Source: Andeanibacterium fulvum (GTDB lineage: Bacteria; Pseudomonadota; Alphaproteobacteria; Sphingomonadales; Sphingomonadaceae). From it: 64,000 nt of DNA. Positions within the stretch are counted from its first letter, which is position 1. Each line of letters begins with the position of its first letter. The stretch lies in contig NZ_JBANRM010000002.1 of assembly GCF_037154085.1 (NCBI RefSeq), forward strand, positions 558,001 through 622,000, given 5' to 3'. The notes beneath the pieces are model-generated. The model was given only the letters and a program-made list of their open reading frames with translations, was not told the DNA's origin and searched no databases. Shown in pieces: positions 41,934 through 49,741 of this stretch. The translations under genes were made by a program, and so were the position numbers.

Positions 41934-44228
41934 TTAGCGCCTGATTTGGACCACGAGTGGAGACAGCAGAGACCGTGCATAGTCTCGCTGCTCTGGCCCC
42001 AGCCGGTCTATGGCGTCCGTAGCGATGGCTTGGGCTTCCTCGCGGCTGGACGTGTTGCCGATAGCCGCCAGAGCGGTGGCAATGGTCTCCCGGTCAGTGT
42101 CCGCCAGTCCCTCGCGGGAACGAACGGCAGACAGGGCGTCCGTCACACGCTGCTGATTTGCGTTCGCAGTGGCCGTGTAGGCGAGAGGGTTGCGGACCTG
42201 CGAGGATGGCGACCGGAGCTTTTCTAGCTCTGCCCTGATTTCCTCTGACCGCTTCCTATTCGCGGGAGTGATCCACTCGCCCACGTATCCCTCAGGAATC
42301 TCGCTATCCCGGATGGGGACACCATCGGACAGGGTCATGCGCTCAGGGTCAACCGTGTCCAGTTCCTTGAGCAACTCAGCTTCACGAGGCAGCAGGGGGC
42401 GAGGCTTCCACTTGGGGTCTCGCGGGAATCTCCCGCTCTCGGCATAAGACCCCAGCCGGTCAATGAGGGCGTTGCCTGCATTGCCAGCGGTGAGCTTGGA
42501 AGGGTCCGAAAGGTAGGCCTCAAACTGGGCAGGGGAGATAGCCCCATCCTTGAGGGCGGCGAGTGCCCCAGCGTCCTGCTCGGCTGGCCGGAGGCCCGTG
42601 CGTTCGTAAATCAGGCCTCGCCATCCACCTGAGGGAGTGACGTTGTCGCGGGCGTTGCGAATAGCGACCTTGCGCCCTTCCGCCTCCAAGCGGTCAGCTT
42701 CCGCCTTGGCCAGATAGGGAGCGTCCAGAGCCTCAGCCATAGCGCGGGAGAGACCGCCTATGTCGGTCGGTCCCTTTGCTTCCCTCGCTGCCGCAACATC
42801 GGGCAACTGGGCGAAGCGTTTGGCATTGGCGGCAAGGTCAATTGCGTCCTGCGCTGCTCGCCCTTCGGAGCGAGAGACAGCCGCACGGCCCAGCCGTCCG
42901 CCGATAGCTCCACCTAGGGGACCGCCAGCCTTCCAGCCTGCCGTGGAGCCGAGAGCTTCCGCGAGGGCTTTGGTGACGCCATTGCTGCTACCGGACGTTT
43001 CGGAAACATAGGCGCGAAGGCGACGAGCCTTTTCGATTCCGTCCGCTACCGCTTCACCGGCTGGGGTGCCATCGCGTAGCGACTGGACCTCAGCATCGGA
43101 CAGCAGGTGGCGGCGGGCCATTGCAGACTTGAGGCTGGCCTTGAGGGAAGGGGGAAGGTCCAGAGCGCTAATCTCGTCTGCCGGGAGATAGCTAGCTTCC
43201 AAGTCTGAGACCCTATTCAGCAGTGTGGAATGCTGGCCCTTGGAGAGCTTCCGCTTGGCCCCGTCCACCATCATGGTCTGCACAATCCGGTCCAGATCGT
43301 CGGCAACCTGTGCATCTGTAAGGACGTGGGGATTTGCAGCCTGCTCGCGAGCGAATTGGGCGTCCGCCAGCTTGGGCAGCAATTTGCGAGCTACGGGGCT
43401 GAGGGCAGCGTTCCCGGCCTTCGCAGCACCATGCAGCGCAACGCCTCCCACGGCACCTGTGGCAGCGCCAAAGGCTGCACCGTCTAGCCGTTCCAGCGGA
43501 TTGCCTTCGTCAGAACCGGCACCGTATGCAGCGCCGTAGACCGCGCCAGTCTTTGCGGCAGACTTCAGCTTGCCCAGAGCGCCAGCGGCCTTTGCGGCTC
43601 CACCGGCAACGCCAGTAATGGGGACAAGACTTCCGCCTACTGCCCCAGCGCCATAGGCCCACGGGTGTTCGTCCTGGGCTGCTGCTAACAAGTCTCGATT
43701 GTAGCGAACATTGGCGTCGTATGCGGCGGAAAAGCCATTGCCGTCCCACACGGTCTTGCGACCATCGCCGGGAATGAATGCCCCCAGCCCAGCGTCTATT
43801 TCATCGCCAAAGCCGAAAGTGAGGGCGTCGGCAAAGCCTAGAACGCCAGCCTCAAATGCAGACGTGCGGTCAGCGTTGGGCGTCTCGTCCAGCGGGTAGC
43901 CGTCCGGGGTGAGACGTTGCCGGGCGCTGGCGGCTTGCTGCTGCTGATATGCTGCCTCTTGTTGGGCCAGCCACTCGTCTGAAAAGTGGGGATTGGAGAC
44001 GACTGGGGGAGGCGTTGCGTTGTCGATAGCTGCCTGTCCTGTGTCCACCATGGGGGAGGCAGGGGTAGCGGGAGGGGCCTGCGGAGGCTGAGGGCGCTGA
44101 GGCGAGCGACGGGGACCGGCAGAGGCCATAATGTCCGCGACAACAGCGTCCTGTTGGGCAGGGGAAAGCGATAGGAACGTGTCATCAACTTCAACACGTC
44201 CCACGCCTTCGATCTCGATGATTGGCAT
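41934..44228 (-). CDS. Large phage-ejection-like (internal virion) protein
   Basis: A 764-residue protein. The N-terminus MPIIEIEGVGRVEVDDTFLS followed by LSPAQQDAVVADI is a short motif seen at the start of many phage internal virion or tail-lysin proteins. A Pro/Gln-rich linker (40-105) leads to GFADALTFGFGDEIDAGLGA (131-150), also typical of podophage ejection proteins. Three Gly/Ala-rich segments (about 180-265) could insert in membranes. The C-terminal 450 residues are helical and charged. The ATG is at 44226-44228; a TTG six codons earlier is less likely. It ends a leftward block with the HNH gene. Confidence 0.65.
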   Translation of the reverse strand: MPIIEIEGVGRVEVDDTFLSLSPAQQDAVVADIMASAGPRRSPQRPQPPQAPPATPASPMVDTGQAAIDNATPPPVVSNPHFSDEWLAQQEAAYQQQQAASARQRLTPDGYPLDETPNADRTSAFEAGVLGFADALTFGFGDEIDAGLGAFIPGDGRKTVWDGNGFSAAYDANVRYNRDLLAAAQDEHPWAYGAGAVGGSLVPITGVAGGAAKAAGALGKLKSAAKTGAVYGAAYGAGSDEGNPLERLDGAAFGAATGAVGGVALHGAAKAGNAALSPVARKLLPKLADAQFAREQAANPHVLTDAQVADDLDRIVQTMMVDGAKRKLSKGQHSTLLNRVSDLEASYLPADEISALDLPPSLKASLKSAMARRHLLSDAEVQSLRDGTPAGEAVADGIEKARRLRAYVSETSGSSNGVTKALAEALGSTAGWKAGGPLGGAIGGRLGRAAVSRSEGRAAQDAIDLAANAKRFAQLPDVAAAREAKGPTDIGGLSRAMAEALDAPYLAKAEADRLEAEGRKVAIRNARDNVTPSGGWRGLIYERTGLRPAEQDAGALAALKDGAISPAQFEAYLSDPSKLTAGNAGNALIDRLGSYAESGRFPRDPKWKPRPLLPREAELLKELDTVDPERMTLSDGVPIRDSEIPEGYVGEWITPANRKRSEEIRAELEKLRSPSSQVRNPLAYTATANANQQRVTDALSAVRSREGLADTDRETIATALAAIGNTSSREEAQAIATDAIDRLGPEQRDYARSLLSPLVVQIRR

Positions 44229-44368
44229 AGGTGTTTTGGGTTCCAATTGGATATTGCCCCCACGGTGCAGCGTCCGGGGGATAGTGTGCGCACATGGTCG
44301 GACGTGCGGGGGCGTTGGGGAAAGGGCCGCCTACAGAATGCAGGGCGACCAAAAGGGTTAGGTGGTGC

Positions 44369-44842
44369 TCAGGCGAGCAAGTCCGCCTTCCACTGGCGTA
44401 TCCAGCGACAGCCGGAGGAGTATGTGACGTTGAAGCGCTCACCTAAGGCCGTGCCGGTGCAGCCGGTCGCAAGCCAGTAGTCGCGGGCGTCTTTGTGCCG
44501 TTCGGAGTATCGTGTGGTGTTCGTCACGCTCTTGTGTTCGGAGCGTTGAAGGGGGCGAAGATGGCTGGGCTCAGCGCATAAGCGGTGGCGACACAGGTGG
44601 TCGCATTCGAGACCCTCAGGCCATTGCTCCCACCCCCGATGGGCTCGGAGAATGAAGCGGTGAAAGGGTTCCTTGAGTTTGCGCCCCTCTACGGTCCAAG
44701 TCTTGTGGAGATACCCGTCTGTGTTCGGCTGATGGGAGACACAAACTTGGCATGGCTTCTCAAGCTCAGGGTTGGGCGAGGGTAACGCTTCAAAACGCAT
44801 GGCGCGGGCTTGGCGAAACGAACGGCGTAGAGGGTCTGTCAT
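44369..44842 (-). CDS. HNH endonuclease
   Basis: A 157-residue nuclease. The HNH core is LECDHLCRHRLCAEPSHLRP (Asp81, His82, Cys84, Cys89, His94), preceded by a CQVC zinc pair near residue 31. The C-terminal region (about 115-155) looks like a helix-turn-helix DNA-binding module (TGTALGERFNVTYSSGCRWI). The start overlaps the stop of the upstream gene by four bases (ATGA). In phages such genes lie beside terminase and assist packaging, or are homing nucleases. Confidence 0.85.
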   Translation of the reverse strand: MTDPLRRSFRQARAMRFEALPSPNPELEKPCQVCVSHQPNTDGYLHKTWTVEGRKLKEPFHRFILRAHRGWEQWPEGLECDHLCRHRLCAEPSHLRPLQRSEHKSVTNTTRYSERHKDARDYWLATGCTGTALGERFNVTYSSGCRWIRQWKADLLA

Positions 44843-45369
44843 ACCATCCCCGCCAGATCGGCATGGTAGTGGCGCAGCAACTTTCGTGCGGCTGCTAGTT
44901 TGTCTGCCTTCGCGCCGCCCGGAGCGGCTAGGAGCGTAAGGGCGGCGACAGTGGCGTTCGCCCCGTCAATGTCAGAGCGGGGAATGGTGCCATTGGCGAT
45001 TAGGCGTTCCACGAGCCTTTCGGCTGCTAGGCGTGCCGCGACCTTTGCCGCTGCGGCATCTTCGGCACTCCACCCTTTCGGGCCGCGAGTGCGCTTGTAA
45101 GCACGGCGCATGTTCTCAGGGCGGCGCATAGCCGCAAGTTTCTTTGCGTAGGCGCTTCGTTCTTCGGGCGTCATGTCGTGCCACACGCCGCTGTAGCGTT
45201 TGCGGTCGTTCGGAGGCTCTGGGGCGAGAGGCGTTGGGGGTGGTGGAGGCGTTGCCGGGTATTCGAGTGCTTTGGCGACAAACTCCGCGATAGTTGCAGG
45301 GTCCGCGTCGGACGCACGGCTAGAGGGACGGCCCTTACGTGCTGGGGCCGCGAATGATGGCTTGTTCAT
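44839..45369 (-). CDS. Hypothetical protein, small-terminase-like position
   Basis: A 176-residue protein with a basic N-terminus (APARKGRPSSR), a Pro-rich stretch (TPPPPPTPLAPEPP), a WHDMTPEERSAYAKKLAAMRR segment and a C-terminal helical region ending AADKLAAARKLLRHYHADL-like sequence. Its first place in the leftward block, its size and its C-terminal helices resemble proteins found beside phage terminases, but no terminase motif is certain. It is translationally coupled to the HNH gene. Confidence 0.6.
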   Translation of the reverse strand: MNKPSFAAPARKGRPSSRASDADPATIAEFVAKALEYPATPPPPPTPLAPEPPNDRKRYSGVWHDMTPEERSAYAKKLAAMRRPENMRRAYKRTRGPKGWSAEDAAAAKVAARLAAERLVERLIANGTIPRSDIDGANATVAALTLLAAPGGAKADKLAAARKLLRHYHADLAGMV

Positions 45370-45436
45370 GGTGGTGGTGCTGGGTTTGAGGTTGTTGAAT
45401 GCGGAGGGCCGCCGAACGCAACACGTTGCAGGCGGC

Positions 45437-45580
45437 TCTGGATATGGGGGGGGTTATTCGGTGGAGAGCCAGAAGCGGCGGAAATGCGCCGGTCTCTGGA
45501 TATGGTGGTTGTTTATTCCAGAGGGTGGCGAGCGGAGGATGTTGTTGCGGTCTCTCTCCTAAATGTGGAGGTATATTCCA
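45437..45580. repeat. Three imperfect direct repeats, ~60-bp period
   Basis: Each unit contains (A/T)ATG(G/T)(G/T)GG followed by TATTC(C/G), near 45443, 45501 and 45561, preceded by GGTCTCT or GGCTCTGG. The spacing is 58-60 bp, or about five and a half helical turns. GCAACACGT occurs on both sides (45418 and 45589). It lies just upstream of the leftward block, so it may be an operator/promoter array or an iteron-like site. Confidence 0.5.
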
Positions 45581-45784
45581 AAATGTGCGCAACACGTGTG
45601 CAACGCTTTGAAAATATAGCCTTTTTCTGGCTAGACAATTCCGGTGCAAAATCAGCCCCTTGAGCGGCATTTGACCTTGGCTACATAGCAAGCTAATAAT
45701 GTTGATCTTTGAACGAACCGCGGACCAGATTGACTCACGGAGACACCACGCCCACTCCCGCCCACTCCAAGGAGACGAAACGCC

Positions 45785-45919
45785 ATGCGCTGCGAGTGGG
45801 AAGACAGAGACGCCCCAGACGATAAGGGTATTTACGTGGAGGCGTTCGCGGTCGGTCTCGTGGTATTCGTAGCCATTATCTTTGGCGCAATTACGTGCTG
45901 GCGCTTCCTGTTCGGTTAG
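45785..45919 (+). CDS. 44-residue single-pass membrane peptide
   Basis: MRCEWEDRDAPDDKGIYVEA followed by a strongly hydrophobic segment FAVGLVVFVAIIFGAITCW and a short basic tail. AAGGAG precedes the ATG, slightly far at 10 nt. The charge pattern (acidic outside, Arg after the segment) suits an N-out membrane peptide, such as a holin-like or toxin-like peptide. Not otherwise recognised. Confidence 0.45.
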   Translation: MRCEWEDRDAPDDKGIYVEAFAVGLVVFVAIIFGAITCWRFLFG

Positions 45920-45973
45920 CGATTTAGTCACCGCTTCCCCGGATAGCTGCGATTGTGATTGCGAGGGGGCAAC

Positions 45974-46456
45974 ATGAAACCGAGAGCCATCTTTGGTCTG
46001 TTGGCATTATGTGCAGCGACTTCAGCCGCTGGCCAGTCGGACGCCAAACGCTTTGATTTGGTCTGTTTGGGTGGAGGCGCTGCGAACAAAGCGACCTACG
46101 CTCAGGCGAACGCATGGGACAGTAATGGCGGCTATGCGTCGGCCAATGTCGTGGGGAACCGGAGCGTTCCTTTTGACGATCAAGTGAACCTCTGGATTGA
46201 GGGAGGCGAGGGGCGCATTCGTATGCCTCGCGCCATGCTGCCTGTCATTCGTGGGGGCGAGGATGGGTGGTTCAAAATCAAGTCCATCAAGATTGGCGAG
46301 AACGAAATCACTGCCTCTGTGGCCGTGAACGTGATGAACAACCCCAAGCTGCGAATTGATCGGCTGACTGGCGCTATCAGTATCTCAGGGAAGGCGGGCG
46401 ACTATGTCGGCACCTGCCAGCCTTACGATCCCAGCACCGTCCAGCGGAGGTTCTGA
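45974..46456 (+). CDS. Secreted hypothetical protein
   Basis: A 160-residue exported protein with signal peptide (residues 1-24, ending SAAGQ). The mature part is beta-rich with FDLVCLGGGAANK near the start, VNLWIEGGEGRIRMP, and a single later Cys (YVGTCQPYD) that could pair with the first. The same layout occurs in uncharacterised periplasmic proteins of sphingomonads and their mobile elements. The ATG follows GAGGGGGC. Confidence 0.7.
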   Translation: MKPRAIFGLLALCAATSAAGQSDAKRFDLVCLGGGAANKATYAQANAWDSNGGYASANVVGNRSVPFDDQVNLWIEGGEGRIRMPRAMLPVIRGGEDGWFKIKSIKIGENEITASVAVNVMNNPKLRIDRLTGAISISGKAGDYVGTCQPYDPSTVQRRF

Positions 46457-46459
46457 GCC

Positions 46460-46810
46460 ATGCGGAGGCAGAACGTCTCAAGGTGGCTAGGGGCAGCGGC
46501 AGGCCTTGCGCTTATAGCCATAAGCAGCCCAGCGCCGCTCAGTGCCCACGGTGGGGGTCTCGCTGCTGACGGTTGCCACATGGACCGCAAGACAGGGACC
46601 CGTCACTGTCACAGGGGGCCTAATGCTGGGGCAACCTCTGTGCCCAAGCAGAGCCTGCGTGGCAGCGGGAACGGTGGTGGCGGTGGGCGAGAGGTCTACT
46701 ATCCCAACTGTTCAGCAGCCCGTGCGGCTGGGGCCGCGCCTGTCTATCGGGGCGATCCGGGCTACGGGAAGCACTTGGACCGGGATGGGGACGGGAAGGG
46801 GTGCGAGTGA
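46460..46810 (+). CDS. Secreted protein with YHYH-like and Excalibur domains
   Basis: A 116-residue exported protein: signal peptide to about residue 29, then a metal-like DGCHMDRKTGTRHCHRG segment of the YHYH type, a Gly-rich linker, and a C-terminal Excalibur calcium-binding domain (YYPNCSAARAAGAAPVYRGD to DRDGDGKGCE). Excalibur domains are often linked to extracellular nucleases. It starts 3 bp after the preceding stop, so the two secreted proteins form a pair. Confidence 0.85.
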   Translation: MRRQNVSRWLGAAAGLALIAISSPAPLSAHGGGLAADGCHMDRKTGTRHCHRGPNAGATSVPKQSLRGSGNGGGGGREVYYPNCSAARAAGAAPVYRGDPGYGKHLDRDGDGKGCE

Positions 46811-47605
46811 TTAGTTATCCGGCGAAGGAAGTGCAGGATTCCCGTTCGAGTCCCCCTCGCCTTCTACTGCGAAGCCTAGAGATTCCAGAACGCCCTCCCC
46901 GTGTGAAATAAGCTTCTCGGCCCCTTCTGCAGCTTGACCTGAGAAGATTAGCAAGCCGCCCACTGCTGCCAGCGCCGTCTTCGTCGCTTTGAAAATCTGC
47001 TTTGCCGTCCCTGTTTTTGCTTCGGGCAATTTTGCTGCTCGGGTTACATCGGCGACTGCCGCTCCAAAAATCCGTGTGACGCCCTCCACGCCAAGATGTT
47101 CGAATGCGCGAACAGCGAAGAGGACAGTTTCAAGATGCGATACAATGAGGCGTTCCAAGGCCGCATCCAAATCAGCCTCTTTCGTTTGGGTGATTGCGCT
47201 CTCAAGGGTCTTTATCAATTCTTGACGCAACTCGATTGGCGGGATTGAAAGCGACGGGCGTTTAAGTGTGTCGCTAGCCATGAACAATATGTCGATATGG
47301 TTCTGCTGGTTATGCAGATGGTCAACCGTTTTCCCAAGCAAGCCCGGTGGCAGCATAAGGTTGCGGAGGATTTCCGCTGCACCTTGATAAAGTTTCCGAG
47401 AACGCTCTGAGATATCGGCTTCTTCTATTTCGAAAGAAAGGCGATCAAATTTTTCTGCTAAGACATTGATCCCAAGTAGAAAATTTGCACTCCACTCAGG
47501 CTCTTGCCACATGAAGCCCAAAACAGAGGTAATCGTGTCGCGGCCGTGATTGGAATGTTTGATGATCGTCTCTGCCAATTCAGGCAATTCGCCGGCAACT
47601 GTCAT
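46811..47605 (-). CDS. Unknown helical membrane-associated protein at the right edge
   Basis: A 264-residue protein, almost entirely helical, with one or two hydrophobic segments near residues 215-235 (KTALAAVGGLLIFSGQAA) and an acidic Gly/Asn-rich tail. No recognised family. It has a perfect AGGAGA site, low GC, and its own leftward promoter region inside the att-proximal end. The edge position opposite the integrase is where cargo (defence or exclusion) genes often sit, but no motif supports a specific activity. Confidence 0.7.
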   Translation of the reverse strand: MTVAGELPELAETIIKHSNHGRDTITSVLGFMWQEPEWSANFLLGINVLAEKFDRLSFEIEEADISERSRKLYQGAAEILRNLMLPPGLLGKTVDHLHNQQNHIDILFMASDTLKRPSLSIPPIELRQELIKTLESAITQTKEADLDAALERLIVSHLETVLFAVRAFEHLGVEGVTRIFGAAVADVTRAAKLPEAKTGTAKQIFKATKTALAAVGGLLIFSGQAAEGAEKLISHGEGVLESLGFAVEGEGDSNGNPALPSPDN

Positions 47606-47719
47606 ACCAATTCTCCTAGTATTTCAGTGATAGTGGCATCTATCCGCAAGTGGCTAGACCGTTGGAGATTTTTTACGCCTGAATGTCATTGAATGTCGCC
47701 TCCTTTACGTCACAACTTG

Positions 47720-47727
47720 AGCAGATT
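47720..47727. repeat. Right attachment core of the comM element
   Basis: AGCAGATT, identical to 36236-36243. Reading comM on the minus strand, the codons for Gly-Gly-His-Asn-Leu continue correctly to this point, then change to Leu-Lys-Leu-stop inside the element. Confidence 0.75.
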
Positions 47728-48357
47728 GTGGCCGCCTGCCGCCGCGATCTCCAGGGCGCGTTTCGCGGTCTCCTGCCCCTTCACTTGCCTGAGGTCAGGT
47801 CCGCGCGCGGGTTCGTCCACTTCGCCCGGCTCCGGCTCGGGCAGGCGCTGCGTGCCCTTGAGGTGATTGAGCAGGCTGACGAGGTCCGGTGCGGCGCAGA
47901 CCGGCACGCCGGAGGCCCAGCGCGCTTCCGCTCCTTGCGCGGCGGGACAGATCAGGCCCTTGTCCTGCTGGCTGGCGTGGATCGCGGCGAGCAGCACGCC
48001 GGGGGAGGGGACGATTCGCCCGTCCAGCGCCAGTTCGCCCACTGCCACCCAGTCCGCCAGCTGTTCCGCATCGGTCACGCCCATGGCGGCGAGCAGGGCC
48101 AGCGCGATGGGCAGATCGTAATGGCTGCCTTCCTTGGGCAGGTCCGCCGGGGAGAGGTTGATGGTGATCCTTTTGGGCGGCAGCGAAAGGCCCATGGCGG
48201 CGAGCGCGGCTTGCACTCGCTCGCGGCTTTCGCCCACGGCCTTGTCCGGCAGGCCGACAATGGCGAAGCGCGGCATGCCCGGCGCCACCTGGCACTGCAC
48301 CTCCACGGCGCGCGCCTCCAGCCCGAGATAGGCCACCGTCGATACGAGTGCGACCAA
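47720..48357 (-). pseudogene. comM: ComM/YifB Mg-chelatase-like ATPase, 5' part, split by an element
   Basis: The N-terminal 211 residues of ComM. VALVSTVAYLGLEARAVEVQ, the VGLPDKAVGESRERV segment, PPKRITINLSPADLPKEGSH and the PDLRQVKGQETAKRALEIAA boundary are all present. The start is a TTG (48355-48357); relatives begin MVA at this point. In the present configuration the frame ends at 47710 after adding Leu-Lys-Leu, so a truncated protein without any ATPase site would be made. Confidence 0.92.
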
Positions 48358-48544
48358 GAGACCCCCAAATACCCTTTGCGCAGAAGACGATAACGTCGCG
48401 GGCCGGGCTGTCTATCGCAGTAGCGCGGTTCGCTCCGCTTCGGATGTAAGAGCGACCTACGCAAGTCCACGCAGAACAGGGTGAAGAAGCCGTAAAGCAG
48501 GTTTGCTCAGATTTGGGCAGGACCCGCAGGCCCACTATCCGGCC

Positions 48545-49351
48545 ATGCAACGGGGTCACCTCATTCTTACCGCCATTTGCGGGCTGGCTGCCATATGCGC
48601 CCCGGCCATCGCCAATGCGCGCGTGACGATTGTGGAAACAATTGAATACGAGGTGGTGGAGGAAGCGTCCGATTTCGGGGCTTCCGCCGAACGCTTCGTT
48701 TCCGGCACCGTGCTGGAAGAGGTTTCCGGCATTGCCACTTACGGCCCCTTCCGCGTGATCGACGAGAGCCATGCCGCCCTGGTCGGCATCACGGACGATC
48801 GCAGCCCGCGGCAATTCGCTGCCATGCTGCGCGACTATCCGGGGCTCGCCACGCTGGAACTGATCGAGTGCCCCGGCACTTTCGACGATCTCGCCAATCT
48901 CGAACTCGGCCGGATGATTCGCCGCGCCGGGATCGACACCCGCGTGCCGCGCGGGGGTTCGGTCCGTTCGGGGGCAGTGGAACTTTTCCTGGCCGGCGCC
49001 GACCGGACCATCGAGGATGGCGCGCGCTTTGCGGTCCATGCCTGGGAAGACGATTCGGGGCGGCAGGCAGGCGACTATGCAATCAGCGCGCCTGAGAACC
49101 GCAAATATATCAACTATTACCGAGAAATGGGCATGTCGGGCGAGCAGGCGCAGGCCTTCTATGCCATGACGAATTCCGTGCCGTTCGAGGACGCCCGCTG
49201 GCTTTCCGCCGAGGAAATGCGCGGTTGGGTGGATTATGGGCAGGCACCTCACGCGCCGCCGTCGGTGGTGCCCCTGCCGGCGGCGGCACCAGCCGCGGAG
49301 GAATTCGTTCCCAAGCTGGCATATCTTGACTTGGCGGCGCTGCTCCACTAA
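48545..49351 (+). CDS. Periplasmic ClpP/crotonase-fold protein
   Basis: A 268-residue exported protein with signal peptide to about residue 25. The mature domain resembles the COG3904 periplasmic family: LATLELIECPGTFDDLANLE, GRMIRRAGIDTRVP, then GSVRSGAVELFLAGADR with a Ser where the nucleophile of ClpP-fold proteins sits, and RFAVHAWEDD with a His. A YYREMGMSGEQAQAFYAMTN helix follows. Peptidase activity is plausible but unproven. It faces away from the disrupted comM. Confidence 0.75.
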   Translation: MQRGHLILTAICGLAAICAPAIANARVTIVETIEYEVVEEASDFGASAERFVSGTVLEEVSGIATYGPFRVIDESHAALVGITDDRSPRQFAAMLRDYPGLATLELIECPGTFDDLANLELGRMIRRAGIDTRVPRGGSVRSGAVELFLAGADRTIEDGARFAVHAWEDDSGRQAGDYAISAPENRKYINYYREMGMSGEQAQAFYAMTNSVPFEDARWLSAEEMRGWVDYGQAPHAPPSVVPLPAAAPAAEEFVPKLAYLDLAALLH

Positions 49352-49370
49352 CCGCGCCCCCATTCTGAAG

Positions 49371-49400
49371 GTCGCCTCGTCCAAGGGCGGGCGGCTTTTT
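49371..49400 (+). terminator. Intrinsic terminator before rpmH
   Basis: A GC-rich stem (GTCGCCTCGTCC with GGGCGGGCGGC, G-U pairs allowed) followed by TTTTTT. It separates the periplasmic protein gene from rpmH. Confidence 0.6.
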
Positions 49401-49452
49401 TGTTGGTGCCGTGCATGCGGCACATGTTTGGAATTTCTGAAGGGTTCAGATC

Positions 49453-49587
49453 ATGAAGCGCACTTTCCAGCCGAGCAATCTCGTGCGCAGCCGCCGTCAC
49501 GGCTTCCGCGCACGCAAGGCCACTGTTGGCGGCCGCAAGGTTCTCGCCGCTCGCCGCGCGCGCGGCCGCAAGAAGCTGAGCGCCTGA
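49453..49587 (+). CDS. rpmH: 50S ribosomal protein bL34
   Basis: A 44-residue highly basic protein: MKRTFQPSNLVRSRRHGFRA then RKATVGGRKVLAARRARGRK and KKLSA at the end. It heads the rpmH-rnpA-yidD-yidC block conserved across bacteria. Confidence 0.97.
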   Translation: MKRTFQPSNLVRSRRHGFRARKATVGGRKVLAARRARGRKKLSA

Positions 49588-49741
49588 TTTAGCGGCTCTT
49601 TGCGGGCCTGGCTTCGGCTGGGCCTTACGCATCGCTCCGGCCCGCTTCCTTTCCTTGCCGTGCCCGAATGGGGCGGCCGGGCAAGGAAGCGGGCCGGTGC
49701 CGCTTCCGGCGCACAGGCTTTCCGGCTAACGACATCCTGCC

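Larger units (their letters stand above)
36236..47727. mobile_element. 11.5-kb serine-integrase element inserted in comM
   Basis: Bounded by AGCAGATT at both ends and by the two halves of comM. Content from left to right: large serine integrase, DUF2971 protein, small serine recombinase, small lipoprotein, a non-coding control region, two unknown proteins, a second non-coding region, a leftward block (phage-ejection-like protein, HNH endonuclease, unknown protein), a repeat-rich region, a 44-residue membrane peptide, two secreted proteins, and an unknown leftward gene at the right edge. It lacks capsid, portal, large terminase, tail, relaxase and type IV secretion genes. Base composition is visibly lower in GC than the host. 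Best reading: a phage satellite or strongly reduced prophage. Confidence 0.85.

Noticed and set aside
45437..45580. Possible CRISPR array
   Set aside because: Only three imperfect units, repeats too diverged and not separated by unique spacers of constant length; no cas genes.
45335..45931. A 198-codon leftward frame over the 60-bp repeats
   Set aside because: It overlaps the better-supported 44839 gene start and the repeat array and has no protein-like features.
46840..46880. A CCGTTCGAGTCCC sequence resembling a tRNA T-arm at the element's right end
   Set aside because: No acceptor stem, anticodon arm or D-arm could be placed around it, and it lies inside the coding sequence of the 46811 gene.
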